Of a stretch of DNA of 64,000 nt, positions 52,738-61,241 are shown in pieces; within the stretch, counting starts at the first letter, position 1, and each line of letters opens with the position of its first letter. The DNA is from F1-120-MAGs118 sp013360535 (GTDB taxonomy: Bacteria; Planctomycetota; UBA1135; GCA-002686595). Both the position numbers and the translations under genes were made by a program. The notes beneath the pieces were generated by a model that worked only from the letters and a program-made list of their open reading frames with translations, made no database searches and was not told the DNA's origin. The DNA lies in the NCBI GenBank assembly GCA_026647215.1, contig JAPKHC010000009.1, positions 124,001 to 188,000 of the forward strand. The letters run 5' to 3'.

Positions 52738-53052
52738 TCAGCCTTCGATGTTCGAGATCTTGACGCGCACGTAGGCCTGGCGGTGGCCGCGCTTCTTGCG
52801 CACGTTCTTGCGGCGCTTGAAGCGGAAGGCGATCACCTTGTCGCCGAGCTCCTCGCCGACGACCTCGCCCGTGACCTTGGCGCCAGCCAGGAACGGCTTG
52901 CCGATCTTGACCGAGCCTTCGTGGCCGACGAGGGCGACGGAGTCGAAGGTGACCTGGGTGCCCGGCGCGGCTTCGAGGCCGAGATCACACAGGATCTCGT
53001 CCCCGGTCCGGACGGTGAATTGGCGCGTTCTGTCGCTGATGACGGCGTACAC
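52738..53052 (-). CDS. rplU: 50S ribosomal protein L21
   Basis: 104 residues with GTG start at 53050-53052. Typical L21 features: MYAVISDRTRQFTVRTGD at the start, VTGEVVGEELGDKVIAFRFKRR and the basic RKKRGHRQAYVRVKISNI end. First gene of the rplU-rpmA-obg set, preceded by a GGAG-like ribosome site. Confidence 0.97.
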   Translation of the reverse strand: MYAVISDRTRQFTVRTGDEILCDLGLEAAPGTQVTFDSVALVGHEGSVKIGKPFLAGAKVTGEVVGEELGDKVIAFRFKRRKNVRKKRGHRQAYVRVKISNIEG

Positions 53053-53186
53053 GAGAGGATCTCCGCTGACTGAAGGGCGGGAGAGAGTAGCGCCCCGCCC
53101 CCCCGCCGTCCAGCCCCTAGTGAGAGGAGCTTTCGAGGCGTCGGGACGGGCCCGGAGCAGGTCCGGAGCGGGCCCTGCGGCCCCGC

Positions 53187-53257
53187 GAGGCCGGGAAACA
53201 GCTCCCGGCCTCCAAGACGAAGGCTCCCCGCCCCTCGAGACCCGGGGGACGGGGAGC
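53187..53257 (-). terminator. Two stem-loops after the RNase E/G gene
   Basis: GCTCCCCG / CGGGGAGC (53223-53230, 53250-53257) lies closest to the RNase gene stop at 53272. A perfect 10 bp stem GAGGCCGGGA / TCCCGGCCTC with a 6 nt loop (53187-53196, 53203-53212) follows. Both are upstream of rplU. No T-tract is present. Confidence 0.6.
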
Positions 53258-53271
53258 GTGGATTGGGCTGA

Positions 53272-56200
53272 CTAGCGCTTGCGGCGGCCGCCGGGGCGGA
53301 CCTCGCGGCCGTCGGCGCGCAGGTAGCGCAGGACCGAGTCGTCGATCTGGTCGCTGACGCTGACGAGCTCGACCTCGCGCTCGTGGCGCACCATCAGCTC
53401 GCGCAGCTCCTGACCGTAGTTGCGCTTCATGTAGTCGACCACTTCGGGCTGCGTGCGGACCTCGACCTTGGTGAAGCCCTTGAGCGTCAGCGCGCTTCCG
53501 AGCCGGCGCAGGATCGCTCCCGTGCGCGACTCGACCGTGCGCAGGCGGCCCGAGCCACGGCAGCGCGGGCAGTTGTGGAAGAGCATCTTCGACAGGCCCG
53601 GGCCGAGGCGCTGGCGCGTCAGCTCGAGCAGGCCGAACTGCGAGATGCGGCCGAGCTTCGAGCGGGCGCGGTCGGTCGCCATCGCGTCGCGCAGCGCGTT
53701 CTCGACCTTCTTGCGCGAGCCCGCGCGCATCATGTCGATGAAGTCGCACACGATGATGCCGCCCAAGTCGCGCAGCCGGATCTGGCGCGCGATCTCCTTG
53801 ACCGCGTCGAGGTTGGTGCGCAGGGCGACGTCCTCGAAGTCGAAGCCGTCGCTGCGCGTCTTGCCGGAGTTGACGTCGATCGCGACCAGCGCCTCGGCCT
53901 GGTCGAACACGATCGAGCCCCCCGACGGCAGGTCGATGCGGCGCGAGAAGATGCGCTCGAAGTCCTGCTCCACGTTGTGCGTGTGGAACAGCGGCTTGGG
54001 GCCCTGGTGCAGCTGCACACGATCCACCTTCTCGGGGATCAGCTTCTGCATGAACTCGCGGACGCGGTTGTAGACCTTCTCGTCGTCGACGATCACCGAC
54101 TCGGTGTGGTCGTTGAACAGGTCGCGGATGGTGCGGATCGCGACGTCGGACTCCTCGTACAGCGGCGAAGGCCCGCGGCCGAGCTGCAGGCGCTTGCCGA
54201 AGCTGTCCCACAGGAGCATCAGGTAGTCGAGGTCGCGCTTGAGGTCTTCCTTGGTGCAGCCGGTGCCGGCCGTGCGCACGATGACGCCCATGCCCGCGGG
54301 GATCTCGAGGCTCTCGAGGATGCGCTTGAGGCGCCGGCGTTCCTTGTCGTCCTCGATCTTGCGGCTGACGCCCGTGCGCGACATCGACGGCATCAGCACG
54401 AGGTAACGACCGGGGATCGAGATGTAGGTCGTCAGCGTCGGGCCCTTGTCGCCGATCGCGTCCTTGGTGACCTGCACGACCACCGACTGGCCCTTCTGCA
54501 GCAGCTCGCTGATCGGGCTGCGCGGGCGGGCGCGGCTGCGACCGCCGTTGCCGTGGCCGCCGTGACCGCCCTTGCCGTGGCGACCCTGCTCGCGACCTTG
54601 GCCGCGGCCGTGCTGGCCCTGGGCGGGACGACCCTGCGCGGAACGGCCGTGGGCCGCACCCTGCGGAGCTTCCTCTTCCTCGGGCGCCAGCGTGGCTTCG
54701 GCCGCGATGTCGTGGCCGTGGGCTGCGGGCGCCTCGTAGACGAGCGGCTTGGCTTGCGGAGCAGGCTCCGCGGCGTCTTCGTCGTGATCTTCCTGCTCAC
54801 CGAGCGCGAACCCGACCGCTTCCTCGACTTCGGTGGCGAAGTCGTCGTCGGGCGTGACGAGCGCAAGTTCCTCGTGCTCGTCGTGGTGCTCGTCGTGGTG
54901 GTGGCCGTGCTCGTCGTGACCGTGGTGGTCGTCGTGCGGGCCGTGGTGAGCGTCGGACTCGAGGTGCTCCGGCAGCGCGAGCGCGTCGTCGCCGTCGTGC
55001 TGCTCCTCGTGTTCGTCGTCGTGCTCCTCGTCCTCCTCGTCGGGCGCTGCGCTCGCACGCACGGCTTCCGCCGGCTTGGGCGCGGAGCGCGGGCCGCGGC
55101 TAGAGAGCTCGACGCCGACGTCGGGCTGGCTCGACTTGTCGTCCCACTCCTCGGGGTCGATCTTGTGGGTCAGGAGCTTGTCGAGGCTCCAGTCCTTCTC
55201 GCCGTAGGCCGCGAGGACGTCGGAGGTGTGCAGGAAGCCGTTGCGGCCCTGACCGAAGTCGATGAACGCGGCCCCGATCGCCGGCTCGAGGTTGACGACC
55301 TTGCCGCGGTAGATGTCGTTGACCAGCGTCTCGTGGCGCTTGACGTGCATCTGGAAGTCGACGATCTGTCCGTCCTCGACCACCGCGACGCGCGTCTCCT
55401 CGCGGTCGCCCGCGTTGACGAGGATGATGTTCTTCTTGCCCGGGCGAGGCGCACGCACCTCTTCCTTGGGCTCGCGCGCTTCCCGCGGCTCGCGCTCCTC
55501 GCGCTCGTCACGGTCGTCGCGCTCCTCACGCTCGCGGCCCTCGCCGCGGCCACCGCGTCCCTTGCGGCGGCGCTCGCGACGGCCGCCTTCACCACGGCCA
55601 CCTTCCTTGCGGTCGTGGTCCTTGCGGCCGGGCTGCTGGCGCGGGTTTTCGCTTTCGGGAGCCGCTTCCGGCTTGGGCTGCGCCGGAGTGATCTCGAGCA
55701 GGTCGTCGTCCTCGCCGGGGATCACCTCGACCCCCACCGGACCCTTGGCGTCGATGCCACGACCGCGTCCACGCCGACGGCGGCGGCGGCCACGGCCTTC
55801 ACCTTCGCCCTCAAACGCGCCACGAGGGGCGGCCTGCGGAGCGCGAGCGGCCGCCCGCGGGGCACGTTCGGGCGCCTCACCCGCGCCCGTGTCGTTCCCC
55901 GAGCCGGGAGCCGCAGATTCGTCCTGCGCCTCGTCGGCCGGAGCCGCTCCAGCGAGCGCCTGGCCGGCGGCGCCACGTCCACCGCGACCGCGACGACCAC
56001 GGCGGCGGCGACGGCGGCCGCCTTCGGTATCGGCCGACGCAGCCTCGTCGGCGGGAGCGGCGACGAACGGGGCGTCTTCGAGCAGGTCGGGATCCGCGGG
56101 GACGGCTTCGACCGCGCCCAGTTCTTCCGGCGCGCCGTGTCCTTCGGATGCCGCCGCTTCGAGCGTGCCTTCCGGCAGCTCGGGCAGCTCGCCCCCTTCG

Positions 56201-56727
56201 TTCGACTCGCCCTCGCTCGGGCGCGCCTTGTTGCGGCCCGCGCCGCCGCGGCGGCCGCGACGACGGCCGCGGCGGCCCCGACGGCCTTCGCCCTCGGCAG
56301 CTTCCGTGGCGCTCTCGCCTTCGACGGCCGGAGCTTCGTTGCCGCCGGATTCGCGCTCGTTCTCGTCCTCGGCCGCAGGAAGCGCGGAAGCGGGCTCCGA
56401 AGCGCCCTCGGCCTGCGGCTCGCCATCGCCCGCAGGCTCGGCGGAAGCGGTCTCGGCGTTGTCATCGCCACCGGGCTCGCGCGCGCCACGACGGCGACCA
56501 CGGCCTCCGCGGCGACGACGCCGACGGCGTTCGCCAGCTTCGGCCTCGGCGGGAGTCGGGTTGTCCGCGTCGGCGGGAGACGACGGCTCTTCAGCGTCCG
56601 CGGGCGTGTCACGCTCGGGATCGCTGGGCGTCGAGAAATCTTGAGAAAGGTGCTGCGGAGTATCCGACTCCGCGCCGGCTCCGAAGGTCGGAGTGCGCTC
56701 GTCCCCGAAGGGGCGTTGTTCAGTCAT
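53272..56727 (-). CDS. rne: Ribonuclease E/G with large N-terminal extension and split S1 domain
   Basis: Main mRNA-decay/rRNA-processing endoribonuclease, 1,151 residues. The first ~425 residues are low-complexity, Glu/Ala-rich with repeated Arg clusters, the mirror of E. coli RNase E, where the disordered arm is C-terminal. The catalytic part starts at KKNIILVNAGDREETRVAVV. Its S1 domain (YRGKVVNLEPAIGAAFIDFG...) is interrupted at about 515-730 by a His/Asp/Glu-rich then Gly/His/Arg-rich insert, and resumes at KGQSVVVQVTKD. Catalytic aspartates are in AIDVNSGK (near 947) and CDFIDM (near 992), and the zinc link is CPRCRGSG (near 1051). The ATG at 56725-56727 was chosen because upstream residues are shadow-like. 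Confidence 0.93.
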   Translation of the reverse strand: MTEQRPFGDERTPTFGAGAESDTPQHLSQDFSTPSDPERDTPADAEEPSSPADADNPTPAEAEAGERRRRRRRGGRGRRRGAREPGGDDNAETASAEPAGDGEPQAEGASEPASALPAAEDENERESGGNEAPAVEGESATEAAEGEGRRGRRGRRRGRRGGAGRNKARPSEGESNEGGELPELPEGTLEAAASEGHGAPEELGAVEAVPADPDLLEDAPFVAAPADEAASADTEGGRRRRRRGRRGRGGRGAAGQALAGAAPADEAQDESAAPGSGNDTGAGEAPERAPRAAARAPQAAPRGAFEGEGEGRGRRRRRRGRGRGIDAKGPVGVEVIPGEDDDLLEITPAQPKPEAAPESENPRQQPGRKDHDRKEGGRGEGGRRERRRKGRGGRGEGREREERDDRDEREEREPREAREPKEEVRAPRPGKKNIILVNAGDREETRVAVVEDGQIVDFQMHVKRHETLVNDIYRGKVVNLEPAIGAAFIDFGQGRNGFLHTSDVLAAYGEKDWSLDKLLTHKIDPEEWDDKSSQPDVGVELSSRGPRSAPKPAEAVRASAAPDEEDEEHDDEHEEQHDGDDALALPEHLESDAHHGPHDDHHGHDEHGHHHDEHHDEHEELALVTPDDDFATEVEEAVGFALGEQEDHDEDAAEPAPQAKPLVYEAPAAHGHDIAAEATLAPEEEEAPQGAAHGRSAQGRPAQGQHGRGQGREQGRHGKGGHGGHGNGGRSRARPRSPISELLQKGQSVVVQVTKDAIGDKGPTLTTYISIPGRYLVLMPSMSRTGVSRKIEDDKERRRLKRILESLEIPAGMGVIVRTAGTGCTKEDLKRDLDYLMLLWDSFGKRLQLGRGPSPLYEESDVAIRTIRDLFNDHTESVIVDDEKVYNRVREFMQKLIPEKVDRVQLHQGPKPLFHTHNVEQDFERIFSRRIDLPSGGSIVFDQAEALVAIDVNSGKTRSDGFDFEDVALRTNLDAVKEIARQIRLRDLGGIIVCDFIDMMRAGSRKKVENALRDAMATDRARSKLGRISQFGLLELTRQRLGPGLSKMLFHNCPRCRGSGRLRTVESRTGAILRRLGSALTLKGFTKVEVRTQPEVVDYMKRNYGQELRELMVRHEREVELVSVSDQIDDSVLRYLRADGREVRPGGRRKR

Positions 56728-57200
56728 GAGAAAAAGCTCGGCCGCCCGGGTGGTGGCCCGCTGGGGATTCCAAGTGCGCGCGCTCAGAGGTGGCGGGCCG
56801 CGCCGAAGCGCTGCGGGCCGACGATCGAGTCGAGGGCGCCTGGGATCGGTGAAAGCCGCAGGACACCCACTCGCAGTCGAGCCAAGCCGGGGAAGCCAGC
56901 GAGCGCGAGGCCCGGCAGGTTCCACGCAGCGCGCGGAGGGGCGTCCCGGCCCACGGGGACCCGGACGAAGTTGTTCGATTGGGAGGGAAAGATCCGTGCG
57001 GCGCAGCGAAGCTCGTCCGGCGCGTCGCGGGCCGGTCTCGCAGGAACGAACGGAGTCGATCGAGGAGGCGGGCCCGGGCGACCGGGCGGGCCCAGTTGGG
57101 CCGCGGGGCCGTCGGCTACCTGCCGACAGCGGGGACATGCTCCCCTATCGTCCCCCGCGATTGGAAGCCAAAGCTGGAATTTTGCTCGGAAGCCACGAAA
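56728..57200 (-). promoter_or_regulatory. Long leader region upstream of the RNase E/G gene
   Basis: About 470 bp without a supportable gene before the RNase start. E. coli rne has a long 5' UTR through which RNase E represses its own synthesis, so this leader is a candidate for the same. I see GC-rich hairpins (for example GTCGGC/GCCGAC near 57110-57126) and one comparatively AT-rich patch near 56970-56995, but no recognised RNA motif or promoter. Confidence 0.35.
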
Positions 57201-57237
57201 GCGGCGGGCCGTCCCTGTTTCGGGGACGGCCCGCCGC
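57201..57237 (-). terminator. Strong stem-loop after pilQ
   Basis: A perfect 15 bp stem GCGGCGGGCCGTCCC / GGGACGGCCCGCCGC with a 7 nt loop, 28 bp beyond the pilQ stop, followed by TTT on the minus strand. A likely intrinsic terminator of the pilM-pilQ operon. Confidence 0.8.
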
Positions 57238-57264
57238 GCAGCTGCCGGAAGGTCTGCCGAGGGG

Positions 57265-59088
57265 CTAGTCCTTCGACTTCCCCTTCTTGTTGGCCTCGTC
57301 GAAGGCCGCGCGGGTCTCGGGCGTCATCAGGGTCTCGAACTGGTCCTTGAGGGCCGTGCGGCGGCGCAGGAGCTCGCCCTGGACGATCTTTTCGGTGTCG
57401 GCCGAGCTGTGGACGACCGTCGGCGTCAGGAACACGAGCAGGCTGCGGCGCTGGCGCTCGCGGCTCTCGTGCTTGAAGAGCTCGCCGATCAGCGGGATCG
57501 ACGACAGGTACGGCACGCGCGACTTGGTCTGGACGTCCTGGTCGGTCGTCAGGCCGCCGATCATCGCCGTCTGGCCGCTCTCGAGAAGCATGTGCGTGAC
57601 GATCGTCGACGAGCGCGTGCGCGGCAGGGCGATCGAGCCCTCCTGACCGCCGGCGCCGATCGTGAACACGTCGAAGCCCGCGGGCGCGAGCGCCGACTGA
57701 CCGGTGCCGGAGAGGCTGGTTTCCTTCGGGATCACTTCCATCGTCAACGTGTTCGTGCCGGGCACGACGTGCGGGACGATCAGGAGCTGGAAGCCGGTGT
57801 CGACGGGCGAGCTCTGCGCTTCGGTCAGCGCGAGCGACAGGCCGCCGGCCTGGCCCTGCTCGGTCTTGGCCTCGGCGTAGCGGATCGTCTCGCCGACGAA
57901 GATCGTCGCCTCGATGCCGTCGAGCGCGATGATCTTGGGCGCCTGGATGACCTCGCTGTTGGTGTCGCGCTGCAGCATGCGCAGCGTCGCGTTCACGCCG
58001 GTGAACGAGAGCACGCCGAAGACCGTGTCGGGCACCGTCAGGTTGCCGAGCGCGACGTTGGGGTCGATCACCGGGCCCTGGTGGCCGAGCTGGCTGACCG
58101 AGACGATGTCCTCCCAGTCGCCGCCGTTGATGCCGAAGGGCAGCGTGGTCGGGATCTGGCCGCCGCCGACGACGACCGTCGGACCCGCGTCGCCGTAGTC
58201 GACGCCGAGGCTCAGGAGGTCGTTGTTGACGGTCGAGACGAATTTGACGTCGACGAAGACCTGCGCGGGCTCGACGTCGAGGCGGTCGATCATCTCCTTG
58301 AGTTCCTCGTGCACCTGCGCGGTGTCGCGCACGACGACCACGTTGAGCGACTCGACGTAGTCGAGGTCGCCGCCCGAGGAGAGCGCCTTGCGGAACGCCT
58401 CGAGCACGGTGAACGTGCGCGCGATGTCCTGCTGGCCGCCCTGGCGCTGCTGCTGCAGCGGCATCAGGAACTCGCTCTTGATCTGCGGGCGGAAGCGGCT
58501 CTGCGGGCGGATGTAGCGCAGCTGGTAGCTGCGCGTGGTCATCTGCGCCTGCAGCGTGACGGGGTCGACGACGCGCAGGATGCCGCGGTTCTCCTCGATC
58601 ACGGTGAAGCCCAGCGTCTTGACGGCGACATCGAGCGCGTCGCGCCACGGCACGTTGGTGAGCCGCAGCGAGAGCAGGCCCTTGACCTCGGGCGCGACGA
58701 CGATGTTCGCGTTGCCGAACTTGCCGATCAGGTCGATCACCGCGGTGATGTCCGTCGGCTGGGTGGTCTCGTAGGTCACGCGCGCGGGGCGCTCGACCAC
58801 GAGGATGCCGCCCGTGCGTTCGGTCACGACGCAGCCGACGCTCTCGGCGACGACGTCGAGCGCGTCGCGCCACGGGACGTCCGTGAGCTGCACGCTGACC
58901 TGGTCGTACTCTCCGGGGAGCAGGACGAGGTTGACCCCCGCCTGCTCGCGCAGGTAGTCGACGACTTCAGACAGCGCTCGGTCCTGGACGCGCAGGTTGA
59001 TGCGCGCTTCCTTGCCGATGGTCTGGGAGATGGCGGGCGCGCAGAGCGCGAGAGTGGCTGCGAGGGCCACGACTTTGCTGGTGATCAC
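57265..59088 (-). CDS. pilQ: Type IV pilus / T2SS secretin PilQ
   Basis: Outer-membrane gated channel. The 607 residues begin with a signal peptide (start GTG 59086-59088). Two N0/STN-like repeats follow with the same core VPWRDALDVV / VPWRDALDVA (about 65-80 and 145-160), then an N1-type domain, and the C-terminal secretin domain (about 340-570) with QAPKIIALDGIEATIFVGE, GFQLLIVPHVVPG, GQTAMIGGLTTD and the signature VPYLSSIPLIGELF...RRSLLVFLTPTVV. It has no AMIN domain. Last gene of the pilM-N-O-Q operon, 60 bp after pilO. Confidence 0.95.
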   Translation of the reverse strand: MITSKVVALAATLALCAPAISQTIGKEARINLRVQDRALSEVVDYLREQAGVNLVLLPGEYDQVSVQLTDVPWRDALDVVAESVGCVVTERTGGILVVERPARVTYETTQPTDITAVIDLIGKFGNANIVVAPEVKGLLSLRLTNVPWRDALDVAVKTLGFTVIEENRGILRVVDPVTLQAQMTTRSYQLRYIRPQSRFRPQIKSEFLMPLQQQRQGGQQDIARTFTVLEAFRKALSSGGDLDYVESLNVVVVRDTAQVHEELKEMIDRLDVEPAQVFVDVKFVSTVNNDLLSLGVDYGDAGPTVVVGGGQIPTTLPFGINGGDWEDIVSVSQLGHQGPVIDPNVALGNLTVPDTVFGVLSFTGVNATLRMLQRDTNSEVIQAPKIIALDGIEATIFVGETIRYAEAKTEQGQAGGLSLALTEAQSSPVDTGFQLLIVPHVVPGTNTLTMEVIPKETSLSGTGQSALAPAGFDVFTIGAGGQEGSIALPRTRSSTIVTHMLLESGQTAMIGGLTTDQDVQTKSRVPYLSSIPLIGELFKHESRERQRRSLLVFLTPTVVHSSADTEKIVQGELLRRRTALKDQFETLMTPETRAAFDEANKKGKSKD

Positions 59089-59148
59089 CGTAACGACTCC
59101 GTGTAGTGCCGGGGCAACTCCTCGCCCCGGGCGTGCGGGTATCGGCGC

Positions 59149-60558
59149 CTAGAAGCGCCGGACTAGAACGAGACCGCGGAAGACGAACTCGATTTCCCCG
59201 GATCGAATCCCCCCGATGACGAGGTCCTTGCTGACGAGGTCGCCCTCGCCGAGCGCGCGACCGTTGATGAGCGCGATGGGCTTGATGCCCTCGGAGATGG
59301 CGACGCCGCCGATCTTGAGCTCGATCGCCTGGAAGTCGATCAGCACGCGCGCGTCTCCGGCGGCCTGACGGATCGACTCGGCGAGGCCCTTGCGCACGGG
59401 ATCGTGCTGCACGAGCGGGAGCTGCTGCTCGATGGTCGCGAACGACTCGAGCGCCAGCTTGGGCTTGCCCGAATCGATGTAGCCCTGCATGTCCGCGAGC
59501 AGCGAGCGCAGGATCTCGGTCGGCGGACCGACCGGGCCGTCGACGGAGAGCAGCTCGCGCCGCACGGCCGCCATCGGCTCGATCGCCTCGCGCAGGAGGC
59601 GCGCCTGCGCCACCTGGTAGGTGATCACGTTCTCGGACGAGAGCTTGCGCACGTCGGCCTCGATCTCTCCCAGCCGCACGTCGAGCTCGGCGCGCAGCCG
59701 CACGCGCTCGACGTAGGCCACGCCGGGGCGGTTGGCCTCTTCCCACAGGCGCGTGATCTCGTCGGCCTTCTCGACGATCGCGTCGACGCGCTCGGTCTGT
59801 TCGGCGACGGGCATCGCGAGCGTGCCGCTCTCGTCGACGGGCACGCGCGGGTCGACCCACGGGTCGCGCCGGCCGCGCTGGCCGCGGTAGCTGTAGTGCT
59901 CGACCGCCACCGCGTCGCGGTGCTTGGAGATCTCGCCGAGCAGGAGCTCGCGCTTGCGCGCGTAGCCCTCGATCTTGGTCGGCTCCGGTCCGCCCTGCGG
60001 CTGGTACACGAAGGTCTCGAGCTCGAGCTTCACGCGGTGCGCCGCGCGCCCCTGGGTCTGGATCGCCTTCTCGCCGCTCGCCGTCCAGTTGATGGTCGGG
60101 ATGCGCAGGAAGCGCGTGTGCCCCTCGACGCGGTCGAGGAACGCGAGCACCTGGAAGGCGTCGCCCTCGAGCGTCAGCTCGTAGGTCACCTTCTCGAAGG
60201 TCTCGGGATCCTTCTTGCGCGCCGCGGCCGACTCCTTGCGCTTGATCGAGGTGATGCGCACCTCGGTCGACTCGCAGAAGCCCTGCAGGTCGCGGTGCAG
60301 GTTGTAGAGGTCCTTGTCGTCGGGCAGGATCTCCTTGATCGCCGCCTCGGTCTCGCGCAGGACGATCACGTCCTTCTCGAGCGCCGGCGTGCCGGTCAGG
60401 AGCTTGCGGCCGCTGTCGAGCTGCGTGCGCAGCGTGGCGACCTCGTTGCGGGCTTCCTCGATGCCGGTGTACTCCGACCAGATCAGCCAGCCCAGTCCAC
60501 CGACGAGGGCGAGCGCACCGGCGCCGACCCCGTACATCACGCGCTTGTCGAGCTTCAT
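59149..60558 (-). CDS. pilO: PilO fused to a PilP/GspB-like C-terminal region
   Basis: 469 residues, over twice the usual PilO length. Residues 1-190 are PilO: cytoplasmic tip, membrane segment (GAGALALVGGLGWLIW), coiled coil and ferredoxin-like domain. Near 220-235 there is GRRDPWVDPRVP, like the RDPF motif of PilP. A helical region of ~150 residues follows. The C-terminal 60 residues (LKIGGVAISEGIKPIALING, EGDLV, IRSGEIEFVFRG) match the periplasmic homology region of PilP/GspB/GspC type. No separate pilP is present, so this chain probably covers both roles. ATGA overlap with pilN. Confidence 0.82.
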   Translation of the reverse strand: MKLDKRVMYGVGAGALALVGGLGWLIWSEYTGIEEARNEVATLRTQLDSGRKLLTGTPALEKDVIVLRETEAAIKEILPDDKDLYNLHRDLQGFCESTEVRITSIKRKESAAARKKDPETFEKVTYELTLEGDAFQVLAFLDRVEGHTRFLRIPTINWTASGEKAIQTQGRAAHRVKLELETFVYQPQGGPEPTKIEGYARKRELLLGEISKHRDAVAVEHYSYRGQRGRRDPWVDPRVPVDESGTLAMPVAEQTERVDAIVEKADEITRLWEEANRPGVAYVERVRLRAELDVRLGEIEADVRKLSSENVITYQVAQARLLREAIEPMAAVRRELLSVDGPVGPPTEILRSLLADMQGYIDSGKPKLALESFATIEQQLPLVQHDPVRKGLAESIRQAAGDARVLIDFQAIELKIGGVAISEGIKPIALINGRALGEGDLVSKDLVIGGIRSGEIEFVFRGLVLVRRF

Positions 60559-61241
60559 TCCTTCGTCTCCTCAGGGGCGGGAGCGGCCTTCGCGGGCTTC
60601 TTGGCCGGGGCCGGCTTGACGGGCTCGCGCGACTTGAGCTGCAGCGCGAGCGGGAAGTTCCACACGATCGACGGCTGGAGCTCGGGGTCTTCCTTGCTCT
60701 GCGTGCCTTCCGGCGGCGAGGGCGGCAGGAAGTCCTCGAGGAAGCTCGACTTCTCGAGGTCCTCGAGGAAGTTGGCGACCTGGTCGAACTCCGGAGCGCC
60801 GGAGTGGCCGGCGGCCTTGAACGCGCCCGGCGACTTCGCGCGCGGGTCGGCGGTCTGCGTCACGGTCAGGTCGTCGAACCACACGAAGTGGCGCTTGCCG
60901 TCGCCACCGGCGTTGACGACCGAGACGAGCTCGTCGATCTTGCGGGTCCACAGCACGCGCGTCTTGGTGATGCGGGCGAGCGCTTCCTCGCGGCCGCCGA
61001 AGCGCCGCTTCTCGCCCTCGAGCGCCTTGTAGTACGTCACCTGCCGGTTGACGCCCTCGAGCTCGGTCTTGACGACCGCGGCCTCGCTCTCGACCTCGTT
61101 GCGCACGCCGAAGGCGAGCCAGCCGTACCACGCCACGAGCAGCGAGTTGACGGCGACGAAACCGGCGACGGCCGCGAGCACCTTGACGGGCGTGCGGGCC
61201 TTCTTGCGGTACTGTTCGGGGAGAAGGTTGATCCGGATCAT
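60555..61241 (-). CDS. pilN: Type IV pilus alignment protein PilN
   Basis: 228 residues. It begins MIRINLLPEQYRKKA, the INLLP motif with which PilN binds PilM, then one membrane segment (VLAAVAGFVAVNSLLVAWYGWLAF), a coiled coil and a periplasmic domain containing KIDELVSVVNAGG and FVWFDDL. The C-terminal 20 residues are Ala/Pro/Lys-rich. Overlaps pilM upstream and pilO downstream by ATGA, so PilM-N-O are translationally coupled. Confidence 0.94.
   Translation of the reverse strand: MIRINLLPEQYRKKARTPVKVLAAVAGFVAVNSLLVAWYGWLAFGVRNEVESEAAVVKTELEGVNRQVTYYKALEGEKRRFGGREEALARITKTRVLWTRKIDELVSVVNAGGDGKRHFVWFDDLTVTQTADPRAKSPGAFKAAGHSGAPEFDQVANFLEDLEKSSFLEDFLPPSPPEGTQSKEDPELQPSIVWNFPLALQLKSREPVKPAPAKKPAKAAPAPEETKE

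Noticed and set aside
53383..59106. 1,907-residue open frame on the plus strand opposite RNase E/G and PilQ
   Set aside because: It is antisense to two well-supported genes, crosses their terminator and leader, and has no signal, domain or consistent composition.
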